Shown piece by piece: positions 28,770-40,800 of a stretch of 64,000 nucleotides of DNA. The position numbers and the translations under genes were made by a program. Every line of letters begins with the position of its first letter. Position 1 is the first letter of the stretch. The DNA comes from Armigeres subalbatus (lineage: Eukaryota; Arthropoda; Insecta; Diptera; Culicidae), in the NCBI RefSeq assembly GCF_024139115.2, contig NC_085141.1, positions 222,814,307 to 222,878,306 on the forward strand, in the 5' to 3' direction. The notes below the pieces were generated by a model, which was given only the letters and a program-made list of their open reading frames with translations, did not search any database and was not told the origin of the DNA.

Positions 28770-30640
28770 GGATCCTGTACACCTCCGGTGGTGCAAAGGG
28801 CCGACTTGAAAGATCTCCATCCTGAGCGTTGCCCGGCTATCGCTTTAACCTGTTGCCAGGTTAGATTTCGGTCGACTTCTTTAATTTCTTTATTGAGGCT
28901 TCGCCGCCATGAGCCTCTGGGTCTGCCTCTGCTGCGATGTCCCGCTGGGTTCCAGTCTAATGCTTGTTTGCAGATTTCGTTTCCGTCCCTACGTAGAGTG
29001 TGGCCGACCCAGCCCCACTTCCGATCCCGAATTTCTGTTGCTATCGGCCTCTGGTGACAACGACGATGGAGCTCGTTGTTTGAGATCCAGTTGTGAGGCC
29101 ACCAGGCCCGAATTATATACCGCAGGCATCTATTAATGAACACCTGCAGCCGTTGAGTGTTCTCCACTGATACACACCATGTTTCGCTGGCGTATAACAG
29201 CACAGATTTCATGTTAGAGTTGAAAATTCGCATTTTGGTGCGTTCACTTATCTGCCTGTTTTCCAGATATTTCTTAAACTCGCAAAGGCAGCCCTTGCTT
29301 TCTTGATCAGTGCGCCTATGTCGATCTTGGTACCGCCGTCTGACGCCATTTGGCTACTAAGATATAGGAAGCTTTCAACATTCTCCACTGGTTGCCCGGC
29401 TACTGTGAAACTGGAAGGAGTCACCGTGTTTACATCCAACGATTTGGTTTTGTTGACGTTGATGACTAAACCTGCCGAGGAAGAGCGCTCGGCAAGGTCG
29501 TTGAGCTTACTCTGCATGTCAGAGCGCCGTTGCGCGAGGAGTGCAACGTCATCAGCCAATTCGAAGTCGTTTAGGTGCTCCATGGTTATAGGCTGCCATA
29601 ACAGCCCGCGGTTTGGTTCACGGTCAATCGCATCTACCAGAATCTCATCGATTACGATGAGGAACAGTAACAGTGATAGAATACATCCTTGCCTCACACC
29701 AGCTACGACCCGGATAGGGTCGGACAGGACCCCATTGTGCAGCACTCTACACGAAAAGGCCTCGTACTGTGCCGATAATTTTCTCAGGAACCCCCTTGCG
29801 TCTCAGGGCGCCCCACATATTCTCGTGATTGAGACAGTCGAAAGCTTTTTCGTAGTCAATGAATACCAAGTAAAGGGACTCTTGGAATTCGTTGACCTGC
29901 TCCAGAATTATGCGGAGCGTGACAATATGGTCCACACAGGATATTCCGGCACGGAATCCGGCCTGCTGCCGCCGGAGAGTCGCATCGATCTTCTCCTGAA
30001 TCCGGGCTAGGATAATTTTGCAAAGAACTTTGAGAACGGTACACAGCAACATAATACCTCGCCAGTTATCGCATACAGTCAGGTCACCCTTTTTGGGCAC
30101 CTTCACTAAGATACCTTGCATCCAGTCAACCGGGAAAGTTGCGGTGTCCCAGATATTACGAAATAAACGATGCAGTAGTTGAGCGGATGTCATGGGGTCA
30201 GCTTTGAGCATCTCGGCTGATATGCGGTCGACCCTGGGGCTTTATTCGATTTCATGCTTTGGATGGCTGTTTGAATCTCTAGCAGTGATGGAGCTTCGGT
30301 ATTGACGCGTGTTATACGTCGGATCCTAGGCAGATCATGTCGAGGTGGTGATGGCCTGGCTGGCACTTGAAAAAGTTGTTCGAAGTGCTCGAACCAGCGT
30401 TTCAGCTGGTCAGTTGGGTCGGTCAATAACTGATCATTCGCGTTCTGCGTAGTTTGATCGTTATTACTCGACGACTTGAATTCCTCATCGTCGAGGAGGA
30501 ACTAAGAGTGCCGATGACACTAGACAGGAAACTCTTGCTCCTCGCGGAGTCTCTAAACTGACTGGCAGAGGGAAAAAGCGTCGTATATCCTCTAATGTCG
30601 GGGGCGTTCCGGTGTGGGAAAAACGTCATCACTGGGGCCA
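28752..30640 (-). pseudogene. 5'-truncated LINE ORF2 (RTE-like): reverse transcriptase and C-terminal region
   Basis: Four minus-strand frames carry one product in order. SNKAPGSTAYQPRC, VPKKGDLTVCDNWRGIMLLC, GFRAGISCVDHIVTLR and FIDYEKAFDCL (D at about 29,857) come first. GVRQGCILSLLLF and the catalytic ELADDVALLA (about 29,559) follow. Then come SASEAT-less LLYASETWCVS, WGWVGHTLRRDGNE and ALDWNPAGHRSRGRPRGSWR. Frames alternate at about 30,200, 29,746 and 29,240, so there are three frameshifts. The endonuclease is absent. The stop is followed by a short TAAG repeat tail, as in RTE-type LINEs. Clade assignment is from memory of the C-terminal motif. Confidence 0.85.
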
Positions 30641-30960
30641 ACTATCAGGGGACTTGGGTGTGTTTGGCGAATCTTTGTTCACTGGGTGCCGGTCAGTCCG
30701 GTCGTTAAGGGATGAAGGACTTTGTCAGCTTTTCAACTTAGTATTCTATTAGCATTTCCTTAGTTATTAGTTTAACCACCCGAAAACTATTTTGGCCTAA
30801 CCGAGAATTAATCTCAGCATCTCAAGATTGACAATCCTGCACCTTTTTTTATAAACTTTATTTCTGTGATTTTTCATGATAGGATTTGTTTAAGATTCAT
30901 GAAATTTTGACATTTTTATTATACAATTCGAGATGAGGGGAAATATTTTGTGTTGCGTTG
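30641..30960. other. Unassigned flank with a SINE 3' fragment
   Basis: 30,726-30,770 reads CTTTTCAACTTAGTATTCTA, then TTAGCATTTCCTTAGTTATT, the reverse complement of the Feilai-like SINE 3' body (compare 8,180-8,225). The rest is unassigned. Confidence 0.45.
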
Positions 30961-31325
30961 TTGGTGCCTTTCTCATGCAAAAAAATACTTAAAAATACGA
31001 GTGAGTGTTTTTTAGCGTGTTTTGAGCATAAAAAATAAAATTTCGGCCAAAACTTCCGATCTAATAGTCTAACCTGGCCAATTTAATTGCAAATAATGGG
31101 GCAGGATTCTCCATCGATTGGAACTTGTTGCGACTAATTCGGGCAATGCTGAGTTACAAAAAGTGCGTCTACAATTTTTTTTACACATACACACATACAT
31201 ACATATACACATAACAAACATCACCTCAATTCGTCGAACTGAGTCGATTTGTATATAACACTATGGGTATCAGAGCCTTCTATCAAGAGCTTAGTTTGGA
31301 GTGATCACATAGCCTTTACGTACAC
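30960..31325 (-). repeat. Hairpin-ended GCCTTTCTCG repeat, one-unit copy
   Basis: It begins GGTGCCTTTCTC (about 30,965), has a single ~165 bp unit (CTGGCCAATTTAATTGCAAA, GGGGCAGGATTCTCCATCGA), a short ACACATACATACA tract, CATCACCTCAATTCGTCGAA and TATATAACACTATGGGTATC. It ends at ACATAGCCTTTACG without the terminal hairpin. Confidence 0.65.
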
Positions 31326-31511
31326 GCAGAAAAAACTCTTTTAAAAACAATAATAACTAACGTAAATTCAACAAGAATTCCGCATTGTTTTGGCGGTAAA
31401 AAGAATTTAAATAATAAATAAAATCTAATGAAAAAACAAATTGTTGAAATTAAAAGAAAATATATTTGAATTCAAATAGTTATTTGACGGTTTGAATCTT
31501 CGCTTCAGCGG
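31326..31511. other. AT-rich unassigned sequence
   Basis: A/T-rich with no feature. The downstream MITE's left TAA flank begins at 31,512. Confidence 0.4.
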
Positions 31512-31514
31512 TAA

Positions 31515-31879
31515 GGGATCGTTCAAAAATTACGTCCATCGTTTTTCGGAATTTTCAACCCCCCCTCCTGTCACAAACTGTCACAAAGCATTGGCTCCCC
31601 CCTCCCGCTGTACGTACATGTGTCATTTTTATTTTGGCGATTATTTTTGTTTTTCTTTTTCTTACACTTTTTTTTACAATAACATAATGAGTTATGTCCC
31701 TTACTAACAGTATGAATATGTTTTTAAAATGCAAGTCATTCCTAAAATGCTTTTTCAGTATTTTTTCTTGTGGATGGACGTCACGTAAGACGAGCCCCCT
31801 CCCTCCCCCTGTCACAAACTGTCACAAAACATTGACCCCCCTCCCCCTCAAACCTTTGACGTAATTTTTGAACGGCCCC
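31515..31879. mobile_element. TAA-flanked MITE (PIF/Harbinger-like), 365 bp
   Basis: The left end GGGATCGTTCAAAAATTACG is matched by the reverse complement of the right end, GGGGCCGTTCAAAAATTACG (two mismatches in the first 22 bp, GTC following in both). TAA flanks both sides (31,512-31,514 and 31,880-31,882). A 3-bp TAA duplication with G-starting ends fits PIF/Harbinger. Next to each end lies a C-rich stretch and the motif TCACAAACTGTCACAAA, in direct orientation at 31,570 and 31,812. No transposase. Confidence 0.75.
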
Positions 31880-31882
31880 TAA

Positions 31883-32866
31883 CTGTGTTACGTCTTGCTA
31901 AACAATGAAAATAATTGTTATTTCAAAAAGAGATAGTTTATTATTTTAATTAGCTTCATAATTGAACATAAAATTGTATAAAATTGTTATATTTTGATTT
32001 TATAATTTTCTTTCAAATTCTTTATCCTTATAGCCTATTCAGACTACAAGCTTTATTACTTGATAAACTGCATCCTTATGTCAATGTCCACACAACTTAT
32101 TTTCATTGAAGTTTAGATTTATCAAGTGATAAAGCTCATAATTGAAATAGACTATTACAAAAGTGACTGAGAAACATTATGCTTTTTCATATGTTTTTCT
32201 TCCTGCACACAGATTCGCATAGTTTATTTACTGGTCAAATAAATAAAATTTCCTCTATTGCTCCTATCACAATGCCGGTTATTTTGTAGTAAAATTGATG
32301 CATATGACTTCAGTTGCTTTATTGCCTTTCAGGGAAAAAATACTCTATGCCACCTCGGATTGATTCCAGAGTCCTGAAGATAATGAAAAAAATAATCGAA
32401 GCAGATACCATTTTATGTAAAACTATACTTACATTTGTAAATGAAATAAGTCAGTCCGATCATCATTACGTAGGCAAGAAAACGATACGTAGTTCATTGC
32501 AAGTACTGGTTTTGGCCGAAGCATAATCCCGGAATAGCAGCTGCCGCTTCCGATTCGATTTCCTGAACCAACACCATGGTCACTCCTGAACTTAAGTTTC
32601 TAACGAATGCGTCTGCGCCTTGTGATAGTTTTGCTTCCATCGCCAGAGCACTGTTGAGATTGTGGATGCTGGAATTGCTGCAGTACTACAATATGCAATG
32701 CAATGTTTCAAAACGCCGCATCCATCTAACAGCACTATTTGGGGGTAATGGAATGTGGAATCATACGACCAAAGAATTGAAGCAACAGGGTGCATGGCAG
32801 CTAAAATTAGTTTTATCAATAGATGCAAAAATAAGTTGTCTGCGCGATATTAATGAGTAACTTACT
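31883..32866. other. Unassigned; small foldback and two short ORFs
   Basis: An imperfect inverted pair lies at about 32,035-32,160: AAGCTTTATTACTTGATAAA and TTTATCAAGTGATAAAGCTC. Frames 32,314-32,526 (70 codons) and 32,576-32,860 (94 codons) on the plus strand have no recognisable domain. The second ends just before the hAT-like insertion, so whatever was here has been interrupted at 32,867. Confidence 0.35.
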
Positions 32867-32874
32867 ATTGAAGG

Positions 32875-34947
32875 CAGTGGCGCCGGGAGTGGGTGGGACA
32901 AGTAGGACATGTCCTACGCATGAAAATACCTGGGTAGGACAGTCGAAGTATTGTCCTACCCATGATTATGGTAAGCAAATACCATATGGACGACTAAAAG
33001 ATCTAAAACTATCAATACTGTTTTAATTTCTAGATCTAAAAAATATTATTGAACGTTTCACAGTCGTGGAAGTTTCCGGGATTGGAAAGGAGAAATCTAT
33101 TCCGAAAAACTTCTTAGAGTCTATGAAGAATTCTTGAAGTTCTTAATGATGTATTAAGATTTTCCAAGAAGTCTTCAAGTTTCTAATAGTTTCTGCTGAT
33201 CCATATATTTGTTGAACATTTTCTGGAAATACGTAATTATTTCTGCTAGTTCAGGGAGGCTCATAGAATTTTTGAAATTTTATAAGAATTGACAGACTGA
33301 CAGGTGAAGTAATCAAAAGATGAATATCTAAACAAGAATATAGCTTAGCTTAACTTAGCTAAGACTGACTGTTCTTTTTAATGGTTGCTTAACCGTGACT
33401 GATCATAACTTGTGTAAATTGTGCTACGATCCAAGTGAATAAAGGTTGGTATTCACTACATACGGGTCCAGTCAGTTGGGAAAGGAGAGAAATGTTAGTG
33501 TGGTTATTGTTGATACTAGAGATCGAAAAAACCTCAGAATCCGAACATTAGCACGGAAAGGAAATTTAGTTATCTTGATAAGGTAGATGACCAAAAGTAT
33601 GGACCGAGGATTTACTTAAAAAAATATGTAGCCTATTTAACATTATGTGAAGTAGTTGTTTAGTCTTCGCCAAACCTATAAGGCAGAAGCGGTAGTAAAT
33701 AGACTGCCGAGCACGTCACCCAAAGTTGAGAAAAGAAGCAAAGATATGAGAGAACAATCGCATAAATATGCGAATATGAAGCATTTTATAATGATTGTAG
33801 TCCATGCGGATGTCTGGTAAATGTTAAGATATAAATGGAGAGAGAAAAATGTTGAAAGCTTTAAGAGTTTATTGGAATCTGCAGGAATCACAAATATACC
33901 CACTAGGGTGGCTCAAAAAACACTTTTTCAAATTTTTCGATGGGCTGCCCTCGGTTCTATTTGATGCCCTGATGCTTTGGACAAAATTTCAGCCAAATCG
34001 GTCAACGTTTGGGCGGTGCTAAACTCGTTGGAAGTTTATATGAAAAATTGTATGCAGAAACATCCAAAAACAGTGATTTGCAGTTGGACGGCACAATTTA
34101 CGATCACGAACCATGATACTCATTCAGTTCTTGTAAAATAAAATACAGAATGTTATGCTGAAAACCGCGAGAAGATTAGAGTTTATTACGCAAAGATATT
34201 AGCATTTTACTGGAGTGTTGTAGGGGTGAATTTATTTCTTTTCAAAGGTAAAAGAAACGAAATTTGCTCAAACTCCACTTCAGAGAAATGCTAATAACTT
34301 AGCCGGGCAAACTCTAATCTTCTCGCGGCTTTCTGCATAACATTCTGTGTTAAATTCTCCAAGATCTGAATGAGTATCGTAGTTATTCAACGTAAGTTGT
34401 GTAGTCCAGCTGCAATTTACTGTTTTTGGACATATAAACTTTCAACGAATTTAGCACCGCCCAAACGTTGACCGATTTGGCTGAAATTTTGTCCAAAGCA
34501 TCAGGGCATCAAATAGAACCGAATAAGAGGGCGGCCCATCAAAAAAATTGAACAAAGTTTTTCCCATACTAATTTGAGCCACCCTAATACCCACGTTTGC
34601 ATAAAATCTAAGAAGTTAGAAAGAAAACTGGAAAACTGTAAATAGTGCTGTAAATAGAACTCCCTTAGAGATTTGTGGACGTTCATAAGCTTCACTGATA
34701 GATCGTAGCTGTTTCCGAATATTTATAAGGGTTCGAGTTCTTAGAAGTTAGTGATAATTGCTTGAGACCATCAAATATTTTATAAAATTTAAAGACTGTC
34801 TTAACAGGGAATTTATAACTTATCTGAGGATGTCCGAAAAAATCTCTAGAAATGTCTAGGGGATCTTCGGAAAGTCTCTAAAAGTATTCAATAGATTTGA
34901 TAATCCAGTTTGTCCTACCCACGTCTCAGAACGTGACGGCGCCTCTG
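32875..34947. mobile_element. Non-autonomous hAT-like element with perfect 8-bp target duplication
   Basis: Ends CAGTGGCGCCG (32,875) and, reversed, CAGAGGCGCCG (34,947) form an 11-bp terminal inverted repeat with one mismatch. ATTGAAGG is duplicated exactly at 32,867-32,874 and 34,948-34,955, the 8-bp signature of hAT transposases. Subterminal GTAGGACA/TGTCCTAC motifs occur at both ends, several times in inverted pairs on the left (32,902-32,966), as expected for transposase-binding sites. No transposase frame is seen. Of its 2,073 bp, 691 are a nested MITE plus its duplication. Confidence 0.85.
33904..34586. mobile_element. Palindromic hAT-like MITE nested in the hAT-like element
   Basis: TAGGGTGGCTCAAA starts the element and its reverse complement ends it. 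Homology between the two halves runs almost to the centre, for example GCTTTGGACAAAATTTCAGC at about 33,974 against the reverse complement at about 34,480, and CGCGAGAAGATTAGAGTTT against 34,308-34,330. The arms are therefore ~340 bp. ATACCCAC is duplicated exactly at 33,896-33,903 and 34,587-34,594. The 8-bp duplication and TAGGG start fit hAT. RNA from it would fold into one long hairpin. Confidence 0.85.
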
Positions 34948-34955
34948 ATTGAAGG

Positions 34956-37079
34956 GATCTCTTGGCCAATTGCCGATCCTTATTGGATAGCCGATTTCGT
35001 ACGCAAAAAACGGTTGCTCTCCCTTACGCCACTTTGAGAATGATCCGATGAACACAATCGTCGAATTTCTTCTTTCCCTTCTGAGCCGTCGATCAGAATT
35101 AATAATGGAAACTGGAATTTGCCGAAATAGAGAAAAATTTACAAATTTACACAGATTTACAAATCATTGTTTAAAAATATCTTGATTTTAGTCAAACTCC
35201 TACCACCAATGTCAGCAATGAACAATTTGGAACAATTGACTTTCCTGTATATTTTATGTTTGCCATCAAAACAGTGCTTAATTTGGTAAAACTGACTAAA
35301 ATGTACATTTTTATTTCAAATTATTTTTATTGTTGCCTATTTTTGCGTTGCGAAAATGATAGGATGAGTTTTAAAATTTTTATACACCAGGCGTTACTCA
35401 AGGCTGTACCGTTACATGCGGTTTTTGTCCAGAGAGAAAACGAGTAACTACACGTTGAAATAAAAAGATTTATTTTTGGAATACAAATATTTCTTTTGAT
35501 TTCAACAATATTATTATTTTGTGATTATTGTAAGTCAGATTATTGAAACAAACATATTTATTTTCAAATTAATATGAACAAATATTGTATAATCAATAAA
35601 AATAGACATGTATCCAAATCGTTTATGCTATTTAAATACAACAAACGATATTATAGATTCAATGTAATCAAATTTCTGTCCGTGTATGTATACTTAGTAG
35701 ACAAGAAAGACAAAAACTTTAATAATTGATTAATTTTCCGAAATCTGCATAAATTCTCCAAATAACTAATCAAAAACATAATCTTATTTGGTGTTTCTTC
35801 GATAGCGGACGTTTTCGTTCTTGCTTCGCACGCTGTCAACAACAACAACAACAACGCATAATTGGCTTTAGCCATCCAATATCCACCCTTCGCCTTTCAT
35901 AAAACTTCTTCGACCAAATTAAGCTTAGCACAATCATGAACTTGTTCCGCAGCTATTGAAATCAAAACGGCACGAGGAAAATTATATTGAAGATGATTCT
36001 ACCATTACCCGTTGGATTCGATTTCCTTTTTTCCAAATACTTAAGCCACCAGAAGTGGCGAAGAGGACGGAATCCGCCTATGCCGACAATAGTCTTGACT
36101 GTTGGAAGCAATACAGCCGTTCTACCGTGAAGGGTTGGATGACATTTTTCAATTAATTCTTACTGAAAAGTTCATTGGAGCTTGAGTAATGATATGATTA
36201 AAGTAGTGGATAGTAGACTGACTTACAAATATTTTTTTTCTGCGGTGAGCTCCCCTAGAAATATGACAATTTAATCTGTCATATTACAAATTAGTTCTTT
36301 AAATTTCACAAATCATTGAATTTCACTTTCTATCTGGGATAGGAATTATAATTTTATATTTTACCAATAATTCATTCTATAAGCTGAATTTTGGAATTTA
36401 CTCGATCGTCCATTCTTCCTTGGTGTAGAAAGAAGGACAAAAGCAATTTCAAGGACCCATTTTATGGAATTCCACACTGTCAACACTAAACTTTCCCAGG
36501 GTAATTTTAAGAAAGGAAACCAACAGCAAATATTATATATTCTTGTGAAACTTTTCAACGATAATGAACTGGCAAATAGTTTTCCATTTTACGAACCATT
36601 ATTATCATTCGCAGAAACATGTTTCCACATTTAACTTTTTTCCATTCTTTCATGCTATACCTACTGGAAACGACCGGCTGCTATTTCGGTGAATTCGGAG
36701 AAGCTGTTCCCAACTTTAACTCGCAAACTAACAAGAGAGCGGGGCCGGTCCATACTTCTGTTGGGGTCGCTTTTAGTTCGTGCGGTTTCATAGTGGGAGG
36801 TCGACATACCATTATTTGCCTATTCGTTTTGATCTAGTTTCAACACTCGACCTTCTTCCACCATCGTTTACACACCAGCGTACACACATACGGATATTCC
36901 GTTTTCGCACCATGCCTGAGTTTGGATGCGTGGAAAGGATGGAAGTTTCTTTTTATTCCTTATAACTAAGAAATAAGTACGCAACAGGAGCCTTCAGCTA
37001 AAATCCGAATGAACTGCACCAATGGGGTAGCACGATCCATCGTATTTCATTTTGCAACAATATGAAATCATCATACACA
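34956..37079. other. Unassigned AT-rich sequence before the satellite
   Basis: Short frames only. 35,651-35,875 (-) starts MAKANYALLLLLLTACEART, which looks like a signal peptide, but the leucine run is encoded by a CAA/TTG trinucleotide repeat (35,839-35,857) and the rest has no family resemblance. 35,956-36,156 (+) and 36,619-36,837 (+) are unrecognised. TGTATACTTAGTAGACAAGAAAGACA (35,687-35,712) is a fragment of the GCCTTTCTCG repeat's terminal hairpin. Confidence 0.35.
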
Positions 37080-37815
37080 TATGCATGTCAAATCCAAATC
37101 CATTGCAAATTCAATCCAAAACCAATCAAAATCCAATCCAAATTAAATTTTAATCAAATCAAAATCCAAATGTAAACTAAATCCAATCTACATCCAGTCC
37201 AATACGATCCAAATTCAATCCAAATCAAATCAAAATACTGAATCCAAAATAAATCTAATCCAAATTCAATCCTAATCCAATCCAAAACAAATCAAATTCA
37301 AATCCAAATCCTTTCCAATCGTAGTCCAATTCACATCGAATGCAAATCAAAATCCCACTCTAATCTAAATCCAATCAAAATCCGATTCTTATCCAATCCG
37401 AATCCAAAACAAAACCAAACAAAATCGAATTAAAATTTTAATCCCATTCAAAACTAAACCAAATCCAAAATTCAAATCGAATCCAAATCCGAATTCCACT
37501 CCAATCTAAATCCAATCCAAATCCAATCCTTTCCAAATCCCATCCGAATCCAAACCGAATCAAATCAAATCAAATCCAAATCCAATCCAAATCCAATCCA
37601 AATTCAAATCCAATCCAAATCCAATCCAAATCCAATCCAAATCCAATTCAATCCAAATCCAATCCAAATCCAATCCAAATCCAATCCAAATCCAATCCAA
37701 ATCCAATCCAAATCCAATCCAATCCAAATCCAATCCAAATCCAATCCAAATCTAATCCAAACCCAATCCAAACCAAATCCAAATCTAATCCAAATCCAAT
37801 CCAAATCCAATCCAA
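37080..37815. repeat. A-type satellite, left flank: (AATCCAAATCC)n
   Basis: From 37,080 the sequence is a degenerate mix of AATCCAAATCC-like units. From 37,560 to 37,810 it becomes nearly regular with an 11-bp period. On the minus strand it gives an open DWIWIGFGLD pattern that is not a gene. It passes abruptly into the G-type sequence at about 37,816-37,821 (AAATCCAGTCAGTTCCAGTC). Confidence 0.9.
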
Positions 37816-40800
37816 ATCCAGTCAGTTCCAGTCAGTTCAGTCCAGGTCAGTCCAGATCAGTCCAGATCAGTCAGTCCAGATCCAGTCAAATCAGGTCCAG
37901 ATCCAGTCAAATCGGTCAAATCCAGATCCAATCCAACCCAAGTCCAGTCAAAATCAATCCAAATCAGTCAAGATCAGTCAAGTCAGTCCAAGTCAGTCAG
38001 ATCCAGATCCAGGTCCAGATCCAGTCAAGTCAATCCAGATCCAGGTCAGTCAGATCAGTCCAGATCAGGTCAGTCCAGATCCAGTCCAGATCAGTCCAGG
38101 TCAGTCCAGGTCCAGTCCAGATCAGTCAGATCCAGTCCAGATCCAGTCCAGGTCAGTCCAGATCCAGTCCAAGGTCAGTCCAGATCCAGTCCAGGTCAGT
38201 CCAGATCAGTCCAGATCCAGTCCAAGATCAGTCAGATCCAGTCAGTCCAGGTCAGTCCAGGTCAGTCAGATCCAGTCCAGGTCAGTCCAGGTCAGTCCAG
38301 GTCAGTCCAGGTCGGTCAAGGTCAGTCCAGATCCAGTCAGGTCGGTCCAGATCCAGTCCAGGTCCAGTCAAGTCCAGTCAGGTCGATCCAGATCTGGTCA
38401 GGTCAGATCCAGTCAGTCCAGTCCAGATCAGTCAGTCCAGTCGGTCAGTCAGTCAGATCCAGATCTGGTCCAGATCCAGTCAGTCAGATCCAGGTCAGTC
38501 AGGTCAGAGTCCAGATCCAGTCCAGGTCAGTCCAAGTCAGTCAGATCGGTCAGATCCAGTCCAGGTCAGTCAGTCAGATCCAGTCAGGTCCAGTCCAGGT
38601 CCAGTCCATCCAGATCCAGTCAGTCCAGGTCAGTCCAAGGTCGGTCCAGATCGGTCAGGTCAGATCCAGGTCAGTCCAGATCCAGTCCAGTCAGTCAGAT
38701 CAGTCCAGGTCAGTCCAGGTCCAGTCCAGATCGGTCCAGGTCAGTCCAGTCAGTCCAAGTCAGTCCAGGTCAGTCCAGGTCAGTCAGGTCCAGTCAGGTC
38801 AGTCCAGTCAGTCCAGATCCAGTCAGGTCAGTCCAGTCAATCCAGTCAAGGTCAGTCAGATCCAGTCCAGATCAGTCAGATCCAGTCCAGATCAGTCCAG
38901 GTCAGTCCAGGTCAGTCCAGATCCAGTCCAGATCCAGTCCAGATCCAGTCCAGGTCCAGTCCAGATCAGTCAGGTCGGTCCAGGTCCAGTCCAGGTCGGT
39001 CCAGATCAGTCCAGATCGGTCCAGGTCAGTCCAGATCCAGTCCAGGTCAGTCGGTCAGATCAGTCCAGATCCAGTCCAGATCAGTCCAGGTCAGTCCAGA
39101 TCGGTCCAGTCCAGTCAGAGTCGGTCAGTCAGTCCAGTCCAGTCAGGTCCAGTCAGTCCAGGTCCAGTCAGATCCAGGTCCAGGTCTAGTCCAGGTCAGT
39201 CAGGTCAGTCCAGTCAGTCCAGATCAGTCAGGTCCAGATCCGGTCAGTCAGGTCAGGTCAGTCCAGATCAGTCAGGTCAGATCCAGGTCAGTCCAGGTCC
39301 AGTCCAGGTCAGTCCAGGTCAGTCCAGATCCAGTCCAGATCCAGTCAGGTCAGTCCAGGTCAGTCAGGTCAGTCCAGATCCAGGTCAGGTCAGTCCAGGT
39401 CAGTCCAGATCCAGTCCAGGTCAGTCCAGGTCAGTCAGGTCAGTCAGGTCAGTCCAGATCTGGTCAGATCCAGTCCAGGTCAGTCCAGATCCAGTCCAAG
39501 ATCCAGTCAGGTCAGTCCAGATCCAGTCCAAGTCCAGTCCAGGATCAAGTCCAGGTCAGAGTCCAGTCCAGATCAGTCCAGATCCAGTCTCGAAGTCCAG
39601 GTCCAGTCAGTCCAGATCAGTCTGGTCCAGTCAGTCCAGATCCAGTCCAGATCCAGTCAGTCAGTCCAGTCTGGTCAGGTCGGATCCAGATCCAGTCCAG
39701 GTCAGTCCAGATCAGTCCAGGTCCAGTCAGATCCAGTCAGTCAGGTCAGGTCGGTCAGATCCCAGTCGTCGATCCAGTCAGATCAGTCAGGTCAGTCAGA
39801 TCAGTCCAAAGTCCAGGTCCAAGATCAGGTCAGTCAAGATCCAGTCCAGGTCAGATCCGGTCCAGGTCAGTCCAGGTCAGTCCAGGTCAGTCAGTCAGTC
39901 CAGTCCAGTCCAGTCAGTCGGTCCAGTCAGTCCAGATCGGTCAGTCCGGTCAGATCCAGTCCAGGTCAGTCAGGTCCAGTCCAGGTCAGTCCAGATCGGT
40001 CCAGTCGGTCAGGTCGGTCCAGATCGGTCCAGGTCAGGTCAGTCCAGGTCAGTCCAGATCCAGTCCAGGTCAGTCAGGTCCAGTCCAGTCAGTCAGTCAG
40101 TCCAGGTCAGTCCAGATCCAGTCCAGATCCAGTCCCAGATCCAGTCAGGTCAGTCCAGGTCCAGATCCAGGTCAGTCAAGGTCAGTCCAGATCCAGTCCA
40201 GGTCAGTCCAGGTCAGTCCAGATCCAGTCCAGATCAGTCCAGGTCAGTCCAGATCCAGTCCAGATCCAGTCCAGGTCAGTCCAGGTCAGTCAGGTCCAGT
40301 CCAGGTCAGTCCAGATCAGTCCAGATCCAGTCCAGGTCAGTCCAGGTCAGTCCAGGTCAGTCCAGGTCCAGTCCAGGTCGGTCCAGATCAGTCAGATCGG
40401 TCAGTCAGATCCAGATCCAGTCCAGAGTCAGTCAGGTCAGTCCAGGTCAGATCCAGGTCAGTCCAGGTCCAGTCAGGTCAGTCGGTCCAGATCCAGTCAG
40501 TCAGTCAGTCGGTCAAGATCCAGTCCAGGTCAGTCCAGGTCAGTCCAGTCCAGTCCAGGTCAGTCAGGTCCAGTCCAGGTTCAGTCAGATCCAGGTCAGT
40601 CGGTCAGTCCAGTCCAGGTCAGTCCAGTCGGTCAGTCCAGTCCAGTCAGTCAGATCCAGTCCAGTCCAGGTCCAGGTCCAGTCAGTCCAGGTCTGAGTCA
40701 GTCAGTCCAGATCAGTCAGGTCAGTCCAGATCAGTCCAGGTCAGTCAGATCAGGTCCAGGTCGGTCCAGATCAGTCCAGATCAGTCAGGTCGGTCAGGTC

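Noticed and set aside
28728..30010. Plus-strand frames of 109 and 235 codons
   Set aside because: They are antisense shadows of the LINE reverse transcriptase.
35651..35875. Secreted-peptide gene (MAKANYALLLLLLTACEART)
   Set aside because: The leucine core is a trinucleotide repeat, the rest is not conserved-looking, and no promoter or splice context supports it.
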